In this document: positions 1-10,327 of the stretch, one piece after another
Layout: the number at the start of each line of letters is the position of its first letter
Numbering within the stretch: the stretch's first letter is position 1
Assembly: GCF_000178975.2 (NCBI RefSeq)
Contig: NC_015064.1
Span: forward strand, 1,550,001 to 1,614,000
Source: Granulicella tundricola MP5ACTX9
GTDB taxonomy: Bacteria; Acidobacteriota; Terriglobia; Terriglobales; Acidobacteriaceae
DNA length: 64,000 nt
Direction: 5' to 3'
Position numbers and translations under genes: made by a program
Notes under the pieces: generated by a model
What the model was told of the DNA's origin: nothing
The model's input: only the letters and a program-made list of their open reading frames with translations
The model's database searches: none

Positions 1-1
1 G

Positions 2-514
2 CAGTTGATCGTGGCACAGGGATTGAGCGCGCCTACGATGAGAATCGCCAAAGAGGCAGGCATCCCGAATGGCTCACTGTTTACCTATTTCCCAACCAAA
101 GCAGACCTCTTTAATCAGCTCTACCTCGAACTCAAGAGCGAGATGGCTGTCGCCGCAATCGAAGGCGTGCAGGAGAGTGAATTCTCCCGGGAGAAATTTT
201 TCAAGGTATGGCGGAACTGGACGCAGTGGGCTGTGTCCTTCCCTGACAAGCGCAAGGCACTGAGCCAGTTGAACGTTTCTGACGCGATTACACCGGAGAC
301 GCGTGCTGCGGCACACAAGGCAATGCGCCCCCTGGGAGCGTTGATGGAGGACTGCCGTGCAGCAGGGCCAATGAGCAAAGTCCCAATGGGTTTCGTTGCG
401 CTGCTGCTGAATTCGGCAGCGGACGCGACGATGGACTTTATGAGTCAGGAACCAAAGCACGCGAGGAAGCACTGCATGGATGGGTTCGATGCTGTGTGGC
501 GCATGATGATGTAG
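2..514 (+). CDS. TetR/AcrR-family transcriptional regulator (5' end outside window)
   Basis: The reading frame is open to the window edge, so the N-terminus lies upstream. What remains starts inside the DNA-binding domain: MRIAKEAGIPNGSLFTYFPT is the recognition helix region plus the typical YFPTKADLF segment of TetR proteins. About 120 residues of variable ligand-binding/dimerisation domain follow, ending in RMMM. The stop is 53 bases before the next gene on the same strand, an SDR oxidoreductase, which is a likely target or operon partner. Ligand unknown. Family assignment is from the HTH motif only. Confidence 0.85.
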   Translation, partial: QLIVAQGLSAPTMRIAKEAGIPNGSLFTYFPTKADLFNQLYLELKSEMAVAAIEGVQESEFSREKFFKVWRNWTQWAVSFPDKRKALSQLNVSDAITPETRAAAHKAMRPLGALMEDCRAAGPMSKVPMGFVALLLNSAADATMDFMSQEPKHARKHCMDGFDAVWRMMM

Positions 515-567
515 TTTTTTGCCACACAGCCTATAACTGTCTAGCCAGCCATTACAAGGAGAAAGCA

Positions 568-1491
568 ATGCCGAAAATAAAGAGCAACACGGAGAGTAAG
601 GCGTACGTCCTTACTGGACCAACTTCAGGCTCCGGCCGCGCAACCGCTCTCAACATGGTCAAGCTTGGCATACTGGTTCTCGTGGGCCGAAATGCCGCCA
701 AGCTCGCTAAGACAAAGAAGGAAATCGAGCACCTGGGCGGACGGGCAGTATCGGTTGTCTGTGACTTCTCAGATCTGGCAAGTGTTCATCGCGCTGGAGC
801 GGACATTGTTTCGCTTAATCTGTCGATCGTCGGCTTGCTCAACAACGCGGGAATCCAGAACCCGGACGTGACGAAGACCGGGGACGGCTGGGACAATACG
901 TTTGTGACGAATCATCTTGGTCCGTTCCTCCTGACAGAAGTTTTACTGCCGCATCTTGAGGATGGTGCGAATGTACTCTTCGTCGGTTCGGCAACGGAAG
1001 ACCCGGAGCGCAAGCTCGCGGTGCGGGCTGGCTTTCGTGGTGGCCGCTACCTTTCTGCCGAGGAAAGCTTGCATGGCAAGTGGGGGCCGGGCGGTTCGAC
1101 CAAGCCAGGAATGGACGCTTATGCCACGTCGAAGCAGTGCAACATCGTCACGGCGATGGCGTTCGCACGCGAAAACCCGCGGCTGCGTATAAATGCAGTC
1201 GAGCCGGGCATCATGCTCGCCACGGGTCTGCATGACCACATGAATGTGCCCCGCAAAATACTGACCTCTGTACTCGTTCTGCTCTTGGTTCCGTTCGTAA
1301 AGGTCTTGAGCACACCCAAGCGAGCAGCTCGTGTGTTCACCAGGATACTAACTGATTCCTCTGGCCCGAGCGGTGTTTACTATGACGAAGGCGGCCATCC
1401 CATGCAGGGCTCAACGCTCGTCCGGGACCGCACATTTCAGGACCGCGTTGTCGCCGAGACCCGCGCGCTGCTGACGAAACTCCCGACATAG
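568..1491 (+). CDS. SDR-family oxidoreductase
   Basis: Short-chain dehydrogenase/reductase of 307 residues. Visible motifs are the nucleotide-binding TGPTSGSG near residue 15, the NNAG motif near residue 98 and the catalytic YATSK near residue 190. The C-terminal part (LLVPFVKVLSTPKRAARVFTRIL) resembles retinol-dehydrogenase/WW-oxidoreductase-like SDRs. I chose the ATG at 568 because AAGGAG lies just upstream; a longer in-frame start at 496 would overlap the TetR gene. It follows the TetR gene closely, so the two are probably co-transcribed. Substrate not predictable. Confidence 0.85.
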   Translation: MPKIKSNTESKAYVLTGPTSGSGRATALNMVKLGILVLVGRNAAKLAKTKKEIEHLGGRAVSVVCDFSDLASVHRAGADIVSLNLSIVGLLNNAGIQNPDVTKTGDGWDNTFVTNHLGPFLLTEVLLPHLEDGANVLFVGSATEDPERKLAVRAGFRGGRYLSAEESLHGKWGPGGSTKPGMDAYATSKQCNIVTAMAFARENPRLRINAVEPGIMLATGLHDHMNVPRKILTSVLVLLLVPFVKVLSTPKRAARVFTRILTDSSGPSGVYYDEGGHPMQGSTLVRDRTFQDRVVAETRALLTKLPT

Positions 1492-1837
1492 GAGGGCGAA
1501 GTGATGTCAGTTGCGCCACATACCGCCTAAGACGTTGTACGACTTTGCCGAAATAACTCTTAGGCGCATGTTTGCGTGAAAGAACGGGTCTGTGTTGGTG
1601 CAAAATCGCCGATGCACTCACTGACAGCCGATCACGACAAAGCGGTACGACTGGGTATACATCTTTCGCGCCTGCTCAGTTCGATTGCAGCAAGTACCCG
1701 CACCGCAATCTTCGGTTCAGACGCAGTCGGCGCTTGAGCCCCATCGCCACAAGACTCCAAACGCCAGTGTGCCCCACCCCATCCGTCAGGGAAGGGGCAG
1801 GGCGCACAGACCATTTCGTAAACCATCACGCGTACTG
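1492..1837. other. Intergenic region, no gene seen
   Basis: 346 bases between the ends of two convergent SDR genes. No reading frame here has protein-like composition or a ribosome site. An 8-bp inverted repeat (CGCCTAAG at 1524-1531, CTTAGGCG at 1559-1566) lies 33 bases past the first gene. It has a 27-base loop and no T-run, so it is at best a weak terminator. Confidence 0.5.
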
Positions 1838-2818
1838 TTAAGCGAACGTCTCGCCCACCAGTCCCTCGCTCTTCGTCCAGAGCGCCTTCGCAGTCGCCGG
1901 ATCGAGCGCATACCCGCGCACCCCGGTGCTGATCGCGCTCACCTGACGATCGGCAGGAAGGACCACTCCAACATGGCAGTCCTCGCAGTACCTCCCGCCA
2001 ACCTCATCGGCTGCTGCCACCACGCCCGCCCAGACTGAGGTAGCCGCACCCTCAGGAATGGTCTTGAACTCGAACGGCGGCTCGCCCTCCGCGGCACGCT
2101 GCTCCTGCAACTGATCGATAAACGCCGCAATCGCACCATCAGGCATATGCCGCGCAAGCTCCGTATGAATCCCGCCCGGATGCACCGCCGCAGCCCGCAC
2201 ACCATGCTCGCGATGCCGCCGGTCGAACTCCACCGCAAACAGAATATTCGCCGTCTTCGACCGTCCATACGCCAGAAACGCGTCATACGCCGTCGTCTCG
2301 AAGTTCAGATCGTTCAAATCCACATCGCCAAAACGATGCCCGGAAGAAGACAGATTGACCAGCCGTCCACCCTCTCTGATAAGCCCCGCAATCCGGTTCA
2401 CAAACACAAAGTGCCCCAGATGATTCGTCCCAAACTGCGTCTCGAAGCCGTCCGCAGTCTTGCCCTCCGGCGTAGCCATCACACCCGCATTCGCAATCAC
2501 CACATCGAACGGCCGTCCATCGGCCACCAGCTTGTCCGCCGCGGCACGCACGCTCTTCAGGTCCGCCAGATCCAGCTCGATCAGCTCCAGGCTCCCGCCC
2601 GCCTCTGCCGCAGCTTTGCTGACCTCCGTGGTCGCACGCTTCGCCTTATCGAGATCCCGCGCCGCGCCCACCACATCCGCGCCATGCGCCGCCAGCGCAC
2701 GCGCCGTCTCGATCCCCAGCCCGGCTGAAACGCCCGTCACCAGGATCCGTTTCCCCTTCAGGTCCACGCCCGCAAGAACCTCATCCGTTGTCGACTTCGC
2801 ACCAAACTGAACTGCCAT
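1838..2818 (-). CDS. SDR-family oxidoreductase (retinol dehydrogenase-like)
   Basis: SDR of 326 residues. TGVSAGLGIETARAL is the NAD(P)-binding glycine motif, IANAGVM replaces NNAG, and YGRSKTANILFA holds the catalytic Tyr and Lys. The sequence style (SSSGHRFGDVDLNDLNFE, YGRSKTANILF) is that of the retinol dehydrogenase/WW-domain oxidoreductase-like SDRs common in soil bacteria. The ATG at 2816-2818 is preferred over a longer frame because AGGAG stands seven bases before it. It diverges from a TetR gene; the shared intergenic space has two palindromes, so TetR repression is likely. Substrate unknown, probably a small aldehyde, alcohol or xenobiotic. Confidence 0.88.
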   Translation of the reverse strand: MAVQFGAKSTTDEVLAGVDLKGKRILVTGVSAGLGIETARALAAHGADVVGAARDLDKAKRATTEVSKAAAEAGGSLELIELDLADLKSVRAAADKLVADGRPFDVVIANAGVMATPEGKTADGFETQFGTNHLGHFVFVNRIAGLIREGGRLVNLSSSGHRFGDVDLNDLNFETTAYDAFLAYGRSKTANILFAVEFDRRHREHGVRAAAVHPGGIHTELARHMPDGAIAAFIDQLQEQRAAEGEPPFEFKTIPEGAATSVWAGVVAAADEVGGRYCEDCHVGVVLPADRQVSAISTGVRGYALDPATAKALWTKSEGLVGETFA

Positions 2819-2868
2819 CTCACACTCTCCTGTTTCAAACCTTTGACACACGGCGCAAGCCGCGATAA

Positions 2869-2887
2869 AACGGAGTCAATCTCCGTT
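2869..2887. promoter_or_regulatory. Putative TetR operator 1 (7-5-7 palindrome)
   Basis: Perfect inverted repeat AACGGAG-TCAAT-CTCCGTT, 51 bases before the SDR start, in the divergent SDR/TetR gap. It shares the GGAG/CTCC core with the second palindrome 14 bases away, as expected for two sites of one regulator. Regulatory role inferred. Confidence 0.5.
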
Positions 2888-2901
2888 ACGCAGATGAGAT
2901 T

Positions 2902-2920
2902 ACCGGAGACTGTCTCCGGT
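2902..2920. promoter_or_regulatory. Putative TetR operator 2 (9-1-9 palindrome)
   Basis: Perfect inverted repeat ACCGGAGAC-T-GTCTCCGGT ending 14 bases before the tetR ATG at 2935. Size, symmetry and position fit a TetR dimer site that autorepresses tetR and represses the divergent SDR. Binding is inferred, not shown. Confidence 0.55.
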
Positions 2921-2934
2921 TGCAAATATCTTCG

Positions 2935-3525
2935 ATGAAAAAACCACTCCCCACATCTCCGGCCGAGCCCCCCGCCCGCAAACCCCGCGCCGACGCCCAG
3001 CGCAACCGCGCCCTTATCCTTGACGTCGCCAGGGAGGTCTTCACCCGGAGCGGCGGAAACGCCAGCATGGACGAGATTGCCAGGAGCGCCAGGATCGGCC
3101 CCGGCACCCTCTATCGCCACTTTCCCACCCGCGACGACCTCCTCTCGGCCGTCTACATCACCGAGGTTGAAAAGCTCGCTGAAGCCCAGAAGAAGCTCTC
3201 AGCCGAGCTCCCACCCATCGAAGCCCTGCGTGCCTGGCTGCTCGTCTTCATCGACTACATCGCCACAAAAAAGATCATCGCCTCCGCGCTCGATGCGATG
3301 GCTGGCGGCCCATCCCGCGTCTTTCAGCAAGGCGGCCAGATCATGGAAGACGCCGCCAAAGCCCTCGCCACCCGAGCCGTAGCCACCCACGATCTTCGCC
3401 CCGACGTTGACCTCATGGATATGCTCCGAGCCATCTACGGCATCGCCTTCGCAGGCAACACGGACGACTGGCCCGCCAAGGCACGCATGTTCGTGGACAT
3501 CCTCCTCCAGGGCTCGCGCCCCTAG
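2935..3525 (+). CDS. TetR/AcrR-family transcriptional regulator
   Basis: Complete TetR regulator of 196 residues. After a Pro-rich lead, residues about 20-65 form the HTH: NRALILDVAREVFTRSGG, MDEIARSARIGPGTLYRHFP and TRDDLL. The rest is a TetR_C-type ligand domain ending QGSRP. I start at the ATG at 2935; the frame is open to a TTG at 2920, but that lies inside the palindrome. Divergent from the SDR at 1838-2818, its likely target. This arrangement usually means autoregulation and induction by a small molecule handled by the enzyme. Confidence 0.88.
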   Translation: MKKPLPTSPAEPPARKPRADAQRNRALILDVAREVFTRSGGNASMDEIARSARIGPGTLYRHFPTRDDLLSAVYITEVEKLAEAQKKLSAELPPIEALRAWLLVFIDYIATKKIIASALDAMAGGPSRVFQQGGQIMEDAAKALATRAVATHDLRPDVDLMDMLRAIYGIAFAGNTDDWPAKARMFVDILLQGSRP

Positions 3526-3554
3526 GCGAAGTTATGGTGAAACACCACGATTTG

Positions 3555-3594
3555 TGGTAAAAAGAACAGCCTTGCATCGTGGATGCAAGGCTGT
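3555..3594 (-). terminator. Rho-independent terminator of groESL
   Basis: On the minus strand a 12-bp perfect stem (ACAGCCTTGCAT/ATGCAAGGCTGT, 3566-3594, five-base loop) is followed by a T-run (complement of 3556-3563). It lies 36 bases past the groEL stop. Confidence 0.8.
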
Positions 3595-3630
3595 GAATAG
3601 TTGCTGCAAGTTGTTGTGTTGCAGGGACTT

Positions 3631-5367
<1,737 letters not shown>

Positions 5368-5426
5368 TCAGGAGCTGGAAGCTTCCAAAGCGCACACGGC
5401 GAAGCCGTCCAAGACGGTGCGAAGCA

Positions 5427-5726
5427 CTACTTGGAGACGATTCCGAGGACTTCTTCTTCGCGCATGATGAGCAGCTCTTCGCCGTCGAGCTTGATCTCGG
5501 TACCGGAGTACTTGCCGAAAAGAATGGTGTCGCCAGCCTTGACATCGAGCGGGAAGACCTTGCCTTCGTCGTTCGACTTACCCTTGCCAACCGAAACAAC
5601 CTCACCCTGCTGCGGCTTTTCCTTGGCCGAATCCGGGATGATGATGCCGCCACGCATGGTTTCGCCCTCTTCGGTGCGACGGACGAGAATACGATCGTGA
5701 AGCGGAGTAAATGACGTTGTTGCCAT
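5427..5726 (-). CDS. groES: Co-chaperonin GroES (Hsp10)
   Basis: Complete GroES of 99 residues, the heptameric lid of GroEL. Seen: [12 protein letters not shown] at the start, the mobile loop around [25 protein letters not shown], and the end [29 protein letters not shown] precedes the ATG. It is the first gene of the groESL operon, about 60-90 bases downstream of a CIRCE element and a good -35/-10 pair. Heat-shock control by HrcA is therefore expected. Confidence 0.98.
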   Translation of the reverse strand: MATTSFTPLHDRILVRRTEEGETMRGGIIIPDSAKEKPQQGEVVSVGKGKSNDEGKVFPLDVKAGDTILFGKYSGTEIKLDGEELLIMREEEVLGIVSK

Positions 5727-5786
5727 GCTTTAAATCTCCTTGGTCAAGCTTGAACTTCAGGTGTAGATCGGGCAGATGCAAGCGGG

Positions 5787-5813
5787 TTAGCACTCGAGCC
5801 CTTCGATTGCTAA
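5787..5813 (-). promoter_or_regulatory. CIRCE element (HrcA operator)
   Basis: TTAGCACTC-N9-GATTGCTAA, the CIRCE consensus TTAGCACTC-N9-GAGTGCTAA with one mismatch and the exact nine-base spacer. It sits directly downstream of the -10 box of the groES promoter, where HrcA binding would block initiation. hrcA itself is not in the window. Confidence 0.93.
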
Positions 5814-5841
5814 AGATAGACTTGGGGAGGGAGCATGTCAA
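5813..5841 (-). promoter_or_regulatory. groESL promoter (sigma-70 type)
   Basis: On the minus strand, -35 TTGACA (5836-5841), a 17-base spacer and -10 TATCTT (5813-5818). The -35 is a perfect match and the spacing is ideal. The -10 abuts the CIRCE element, as in other HrcA-controlled chaperonin operons. Confidence 0.85.
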
Positions 5842-5946
5842 CCGCACAACGTGAAATGTGAGTGAACTTCGCGCAACTCTGGAAAACGGGGTTGGTTTGG
5901 GCCGGCAGGTCGACCGCAAGAGTTTGTACAGCGTAAAATCCCACTC

Positions 5947-6564
5947 ATGCTGTTTCATCGATACGCAACCTGTACGTTTGCCTTAACGCTCGCGCTTTCA
6001 GCGCTCGCTCCAGTAGCTCACGGGCAAGATAATGCACGCCGCGGACGTAAGTACAAAGCCCCTCCGGCGACCTCGCACATTGAGGTTCAGGTCACAAAAG
6101 GTTCGAACCAGAAGCCAGTTGCAAATGCTGCCGTCATCTTCCATTCGATCAAAGATGGCAAGGACGAAGGCAATCTCGAAGTCAAGACCAACGAGGAAGG
6201 CACCGCGATCATCGATATCATTCCGACGGGCTCCAACGTCGATGTGCAGGTGATTGCGGATGGTTTGGCTACGTTCGCTCAGCAGTACGTGGTCAACGAG
6301 CCAACGCGGCAGATTGCGGTGACGATGTTGCCGCCGCGTGCGCAGATCTCTACCTACGTCGATAACTCAGGCAAAGCCTCTGAGCGTGGCTGGGGGGTAC
6401 AGGAGCCGGCGAAGCCTTCGACTCCTTCGGTCATCCAGACTCCCAAGCCGACGAACCATACGAGCGATCCAAATCCTATATCGCCGGTTTCGCCGAATGC
6501 GACTCCTGGAAATACGCAGAACGGCACACCTGGGAATCCATCCGGAGTTCCTCCTCAACTGTGA
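5947..6564 (+). CDS. Secreted protein with carboxypeptidase-regulatory-like (beta-sandwich) domain
   Basis: 205 residues. The start MLFHRYATCTFALTLALSAL with APVAHGQ is a signal peptide with likely cleavage after AHG. Residues about 45-125 (IEVQVTKGSNQKPVANAAVIFHS... TNEEGTAIIDIIPTGSNVDVQVIADG) look like the CarboxypepD_reg/Big-like fold seen in many acidobacterial exported proteins. The C-terminal 60 residues are a low-complexity Pro/Thr/Asn tail. It diverges from groES and its stop overlaps the next gene's GTG (GTGA), so the two are translationally coupled. Function unknown. Confidence 0.75.
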   Translation: MLFHRYATCTFALTLALSALAPVAHGQDNARRGRKYKAPPATSHIEVQVTKGSNQKPVANAAVIFHSIKDGKDEGNLEVKTNEEGTAIIDIIPTGSNVDVQVIADGLATFAQQYVVNEPTRQIAVTMLPPRAQISTYVDNSGKASERGWGVQEPAKPSTPSVIQTPKPTNHTSDPNPISPVSPNATPGNTQNGTPGNPSGVPPQL

Positions 6565-7319
6565 GTCAGTTTGCCGCTTCATCTCAACAAACTTCGAAGT
6601 TGCTTGCAGGCAAGTCCGTGCTCGTCACCGGTGCCGCCAAGCGGATTGGCCGTGCGATCGCTCTGACGCTGGCGCAGGCAGGGGCGGATGTTGCGATCAC
6701 CTATCGCGCCTCTGCGGCTGAAGCCGATGAGACTGTTGCGGAGCTCGCCGGTCTGGGAGTGAAGGCGACCACCTGGCAGTGTGATCTGAACAACCCGGAA
6801 GACATCAAGGATGCTGTTACATCGGTGATTGCAGCTCACGGACGGCTCGATCTGCTGGTGAACAATGCCGGGACATTCGCTTCGGCGGCGCTTGAATCGA
6901 TCACGCCTGGCGAGTGGGATGCGATGTTCGCTGCGAATACGCGCGGACCATTTTTGATGGCGCAGGCTGCTTTCCCGCACCTACGCGAGAGCCAGGGACG
7001 CATCATCAACATTGGGTCCCTGGGTGGGCTAGAGCCGTGGTCGACCCATGCGCACTACTGCACATCCAAAGCCGCCCTGCACATGCTGTCGCAGACGATG
7101 GCGAAGGCTTGGGCACCCGAGATCAGTGTGAACTGCATTGCGCCGGGGATGATCGTGCAAGGGGAGGTAGGCGCGGCCTACCAGCACTTTGCGGATCGCA
7201 CTCCGATGAAGCGCAATGGAACCTCAGCGGATGTGGCTGCGGCTGCGCTCTTCTTTGCGACGGGCCCGCACTTCATCACGGGGCAGTTGCTGGCTGTGGA
7301 TGGTGGGTTAGGGCTTTAG
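6561..7319 (+). CDS. SDR oxidoreductase, pteridine reductase/FabG-like
   Basis: 252-residue classical SDR. VLVTGAAKRIGRAIALTLA is the NADP-binding motif in the form typical of pteridine reductases and FolM-like enzymes. NNAG, GSLGG and YCTSKAALHML (catalytic Tyr/Lys) follow, with VDGG near the end. The GTG start overlaps the upstream stop by four bases. The KRIGRAIA signature favours a pteridine-reductase-like role over fatty-acid synthesis, but this is a guess from one motif. It converges with the phosphatase gene, overlapping it by four bases. Confidence 0.85.
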   Translation: MSQFAASSQQTSKLLAGKSVLVTGAAKRIGRAIALTLAQAGADVAITYRASAAEADETVAELAGLGVKATTWQCDLNNPEDIKDAVTSVIAAHGRLDLLVNNAGTFASAALESITPGEWDAMFAANTRGPFLMAQAAFPHLRESQGRIINIGSLGGLEPWSTHAHYCTSKAALHMLSQTMAKAWAPEISVNCIAPGMIVQGEVGAAYQHFADRTPMKRNGTSADVAAAALFFATGPHFITGQLLAVDGGLGL

Positions 7320-8116
7320 CTCTTCACGGAGTCTAGGATGCGCCGCCACCAGGGGGTGTCTTTGAACTCCTCGTAGAGGCCAAGCGGCTCCGCCTGAGCT
7401 TCAAAGCGAGTTCCATCGAAGACGGCTCGGGGATTGGTCTCGACCAGGCTGTCCGCGTATTCACTGCCGTACTTCCGTGCGACCAGGTCCCGGGCTTCGC
7501 TGAGACGGGGTGGACGGGAGCTGACGTTGTGGGCGTCCGTGGCGAGGAAGTGGACCCAGCGGCGGGAGAGGAGGGTGTGGGCCATCTTCTCGGCGTCTTT
7601 GCCCATCTTGCCGGTGACGGAGTCGCCCGTGACCTGCACCAGGACGCCGCCGCGCATCCATTCGGCAAGCCGGGGAAGGTCGCTCTGCAGCGTAGGATTG
7701 CGCTCGGGATGGGTCAGGACTGGGGTCAGTCCGACCAGTTGCAGCTCGTAGAAGGTCTCGTTGAGGCCGCGCGGAACGCCGTAGTCCGGGATCTCGACCA
7801 TCAGGTAGCCGAGGCCGTTGACGCTGAACTTGGTTGGGTTTTCCTTGGCCTCGAGGATGTTGTCGTAGGAGAGATGGAAGTCGCATCCCAGACCGACCTT
7901 GAGCTTGATTCCGTCTGCGTCCAGCCTGGCTTGTAGCTGGGCGGCCTTGGCGGCGTTCACCATGGGATCGAAGTTGAACTTGCCGTTGGCGTGGGGGGTG
8001 CAGACGATCTCGGTGACGCCATCGGCGGCTGAGGCCTTGGCCATGGCCACGGAGGTCTCGAAGTCCTTGGCGCCGTCGTCCAGGCCCCACAGAAGATGAT
8101 GATGGATGTCTACCAT
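7316..8116 (-). CDS. CpsB/CapC (YwqE-type) tyrosine-protein phosphatase
   Basis: Metal-dependent PHP-fold phosphatase, 266 residues. Family motifs: MVDIHHHLLWGLDDGAKD at the start (metal-binding His cluster and DDGAKD), TPHANGKFN, HPERNP, and a late FLATDAHNVSSRPP. Such enzymes dephosphorylate the tyrosine tail of BY-kinases that control capsule export; the likely partner is the Wzc-like kinase at 23.8-26.1 kb. The ATG at 8114-8116 puts the family motif at the N-terminus and leaves a seven-base gap after purQ; a longer frame would overlap purQ. Confidence 0.88.
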   Translation of the reverse strand: MVDIHHHLLWGLDDGAKDFETSVAMAKASAADGVTEIVCTPHANGKFNFDPMVNAAKAAQLQARLDADGIKLKVGLGCDFHLSYDNILEAKENPTKFSVNGLGYLMVEIPDYGVPRGLNETFYELQLVGLTPVLTHPERNPTLQSDLPRLAEWMRGGVLVQVTGDSVTGKMGKDAEKMAHTLLSRRWVHFLATDAHNVSSRPPRLSEARDLVARKYGSEYADSLVETNPRAVFDGTRFEAQAEPLGLYEEFKDTPWWRRILDSVKS

Positions 8117-8123
8117 AGCTCGC

Positions 8124-8822
8124 CTAGGATACTCCGGCCATTGACTGGGCGATGGACTTGAAGATGCTGAGGCCGTCGGCGGAGCCAAGGAGTGCTTCGC
8201 TGGAGCGGTCCGGGTGAGGCATCATGCCGAGGACATTGCGGCCCTCGCTGAGGATGCCGGCGATGTTCTCGAGCGAGCCGTTGGCGTTGTGCTCGGCTTC
8301 GGTTGAGCCGTCTACGCTGGCGTAGCGGAAGGCGATGCGGTCATTTTTCTTGAGTTGAGAGAGCGTCTCGGCATCGCAGAAGTAGTTGCCTTCCATATGA
8401 CCCACCGGCATGCGGACGACCTGGCCCTTCTTCAGGCCATGGGTGAAGGGGGAGTCGGCCGTCTCCGTGCGGAGGTGGACCTGCTTGCAGAGGTAGTGCT
8501 GGGCGGCGTTGCGCATGAGGGCGCCGGGGAGGAGGCCGGACTCGCACAGGATCTGGAAGCCATTGCAGATGCCAAGGACGAGGCCACCGGAGTCGGCGAA
8601 GCGCTTGACCGGCTGCATGATGGGGGCGAAGCTGGCGATGGCGCCAGTGCGGAGGTAGTCGCCATAGGCGAAGCCGCCGGGGACGAGGATGACGTCGCAG
8701 CCCTGGAGGTCGGTGGACTCGTGCCAGAGCATCGTGGTCTCAGCGCCGAGGACGTTGGCCGCTACGTTGTAGGTATCGTGATCGCAGTTGGAACCAGGGA
8801 AGACCAGCACGCCAAATTTCAT
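8124..8822 (-). CDS. purQ: Phosphoribosylformylglycinamidine synthase, glutaminase subunit PurQ
   Basis: Class I glutamine amidotransferase of 232 residues that supplies ammonia to PurL in the fourth step of purine synthesis. Seen: VLVFPGSNCDHDT at the start, PGGFAYGDYLR, the nucleophile Cys86 in GICNGFQ, and His203/Glu209 in MPHPDRSSEALLG. Normal length for the small-PurQ type, which works with separate PurL and PurS; neither is in this window. The phosphatase gene follows after seven bases, probably in the same transcript. Confidence 0.97.
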   Translation of the reverse strand: MKFGVLVFPGSNCDHDTYNVAANVLGAETTMLWHESTDLQGCDVILVPGGFAYGDYLRTGAIASFAPIMQPVKRFADSGGLVLGICNGFQILCESGLLPGALMRNAAQHYLCKQVHLRTETADSPFTHGLKKGQVVRMPVGHMEGNYFCDAETLSQLKKNDRIAFRYASVDGSTEAEHNANGSLENIAGILSEGRNVLGMMPHPDRSSEALLGSADGLSIFKSIAQSMAGVS

Positions 8823-8871
8823 GAGTTAAGCCTAGCAGAGGATGACCACCGAGGTGGCCATCCTCTGCGCT

Positions 8872-10263
8872 CTAAACTCCGGCGATTGCCTCATCCTTGT
8901 TCGCGTCGTCTGCGATGGGGACGTAGATGCAGTAGCCCCGGGGTGGGGCGGGGAACTCGCAGTTGCCTTCGGCGTCGGTGCGGCGCTCGTCGGGGTGGGC
9001 GACCTCCCCGTACAGGCCGTGGCCGTCCCATGCGATGGGGACCATGCGCTGGTTGCACCACTTTGTCTTGACCGAGGTGCCGGACCACTTGTCGCCCAGG
9101 TTGTTGAGGACGTAGACGAGGCCGGGTTGGTCGGTCTTGTCATCCTTCCAGCCGACGCGCTGCATGATGTAGAGGTCGGGGTCGGCGTGGAGGATCTGGG
9201 AGTCGCCCCCGGCGTACTTGTGGTGGGCTTCGATGAGGGCGTTAATGCCGTTGGGGGTGAAGGGGCGGGCAAGGCCGTTGTTGTAGTAGTCGAACCAGAA
9301 GATGCAGGGGTAGCCCTCATGGACCATGATGAAGGAGTAGGCCATGAGCTTATCGTTCTGGATGATGTCTTCGCCCATGTCGTGGTTGTCGACGAAGGTG
9401 GCGGCGTGGGCGGGGCGGGCCATGACGACGGATCCGTCGCGGGTGAGGTTGCGGAGGTCGTAGTTGGGTTGGTCGCACACGGCCTTGAGCTGGTAGCGCA
9501 GGGGGAAGTCGAAGGCGGCGATCTGGTTGTCGGTGACGCTGTTGGCCTTGTCGAGCCACATGTCGATGTCGTCACCGCCGGACCATAGCTCACAGACGAC
9601 ATAGGGCATGAACTCCTTCATGTCCTTCTTCTCATACTGGTATTTCGAGAGGAGGCTGATCATCCAGCTTCCGTAGCCCTTGACGAAGTCGAAGCGGAAG
9701 CCGTCGAAGTCGAGATCTTCGATGATGAGTCGGGCGTAGTCGAACATTGCTTTGTAGACCGACGGGTTCCGGTGGCAGAGATGGGGGAAGCCGGCGAAGT
9801 GCTCGCCCTCCACCATGGTGCGTTCGAAGCGGCTGGGGTGGAAGGAGTTCCAGTCGCGGGGGAAGATGCCGCTGGCCGGGTTGAACTTGGTCCAGCGCTT
9901 TTCGCCGTCGAGGGGGTTGACCTCCTCCTCGTCTGCGCCGGAGTTGTGGTTGATGACCATGTCGGCGTAGACGCCGACCGAGTTGGCGTGGGCCTTGGTG
10001 ATGAGGGCTTCGAGCTCAGCGCGGTTGCCGTACCAGGTCTTGGTGCCGCCCTTCTGGTCGAAGTCTCCGAGGTCGAAGAAGTCGTATGGGTCGTAGCCCA
10101 TGGAGGTATTGCTGGAGCCCTTGTTGATGGGTGGGAGCCAGAGGGCGTTGATGCCGGCTTTGCCCAGGTCTTCTACGCGCTCCGCGATGAAGTTCCAGAA
10201 GTCGTGTTCGCGGTTTTCGAGCTTCGGCGCATCCCAATAGAAGGCCTGCATCATGACTGCCAT
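8872..10263 (-). CDS. GH13 alpha-amylase, cytoplasmic type
   Basis: 463 residues, no signal peptide. MMQAFYWD, NTSMGYDPYDFFDLG and DMVINHNSGAD fit bacterial cytoplasmic alpha-amylases (AmyA-like GH13). Catalytic residues by motif: nucleophile Asp192 in GFRFDF, acid/base Glu225 in CELW, and Asp295 in FVDNHD. It would hydrolyse alpha-1,4-glucans or maltodextrins inside the cell. The start could also be Met4 or Met5. It diverges from the AI-2E-family gene with 64 bases between; purQ follows 49 bases downstream. Confidence 0.92.
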   Translation of the reverse strand: MAVMMQAFYWDAPKLENREHDFWNFIAERVEDLGKAGINALWLPPINKGSSNTSMGYDPYDFFDLGDFDQKGGTKTWYGNRAELEALITKAHANSVGVYADMVINHNSGADEEEVNPLDGEKRWTKFNPASGIFPRDWNSFHPSRFERTMVEGEHFAGFPHLCHRNPSVYKAMFDYARLIIEDLDFDGFRFDFVKGYGSWMISLLSKYQYEKKDMKEFMPYVVCELWSGGDDIDMWLDKANSVTDNQIAAFDFPLRYQLKAVCDQPNYDLRNLTRDGSVVMARPAHAATFVDNHDMGEDIIQNDKLMAYSFIMVHEGYPCIFWFDYYNNGLARPFTPNGINALIEAHHKYAGGDSQILHADPDLYIMQRVGWKDDKTDQPGLVYVLNNLGDKWSGTSVKTKWCNQRMVPIAWDGHGLYGEVAHPDERRTDAEGNCEFPAPPRGYCIYVPIADDANKDEAIAGV

Positions 10264-10327
10264 GTGTGTTGTTCTCCAAGCGGGTCTGATGCCGCATCGA
10301 ATGAGCAGGTTGGAGCGGAGGTGCGTG

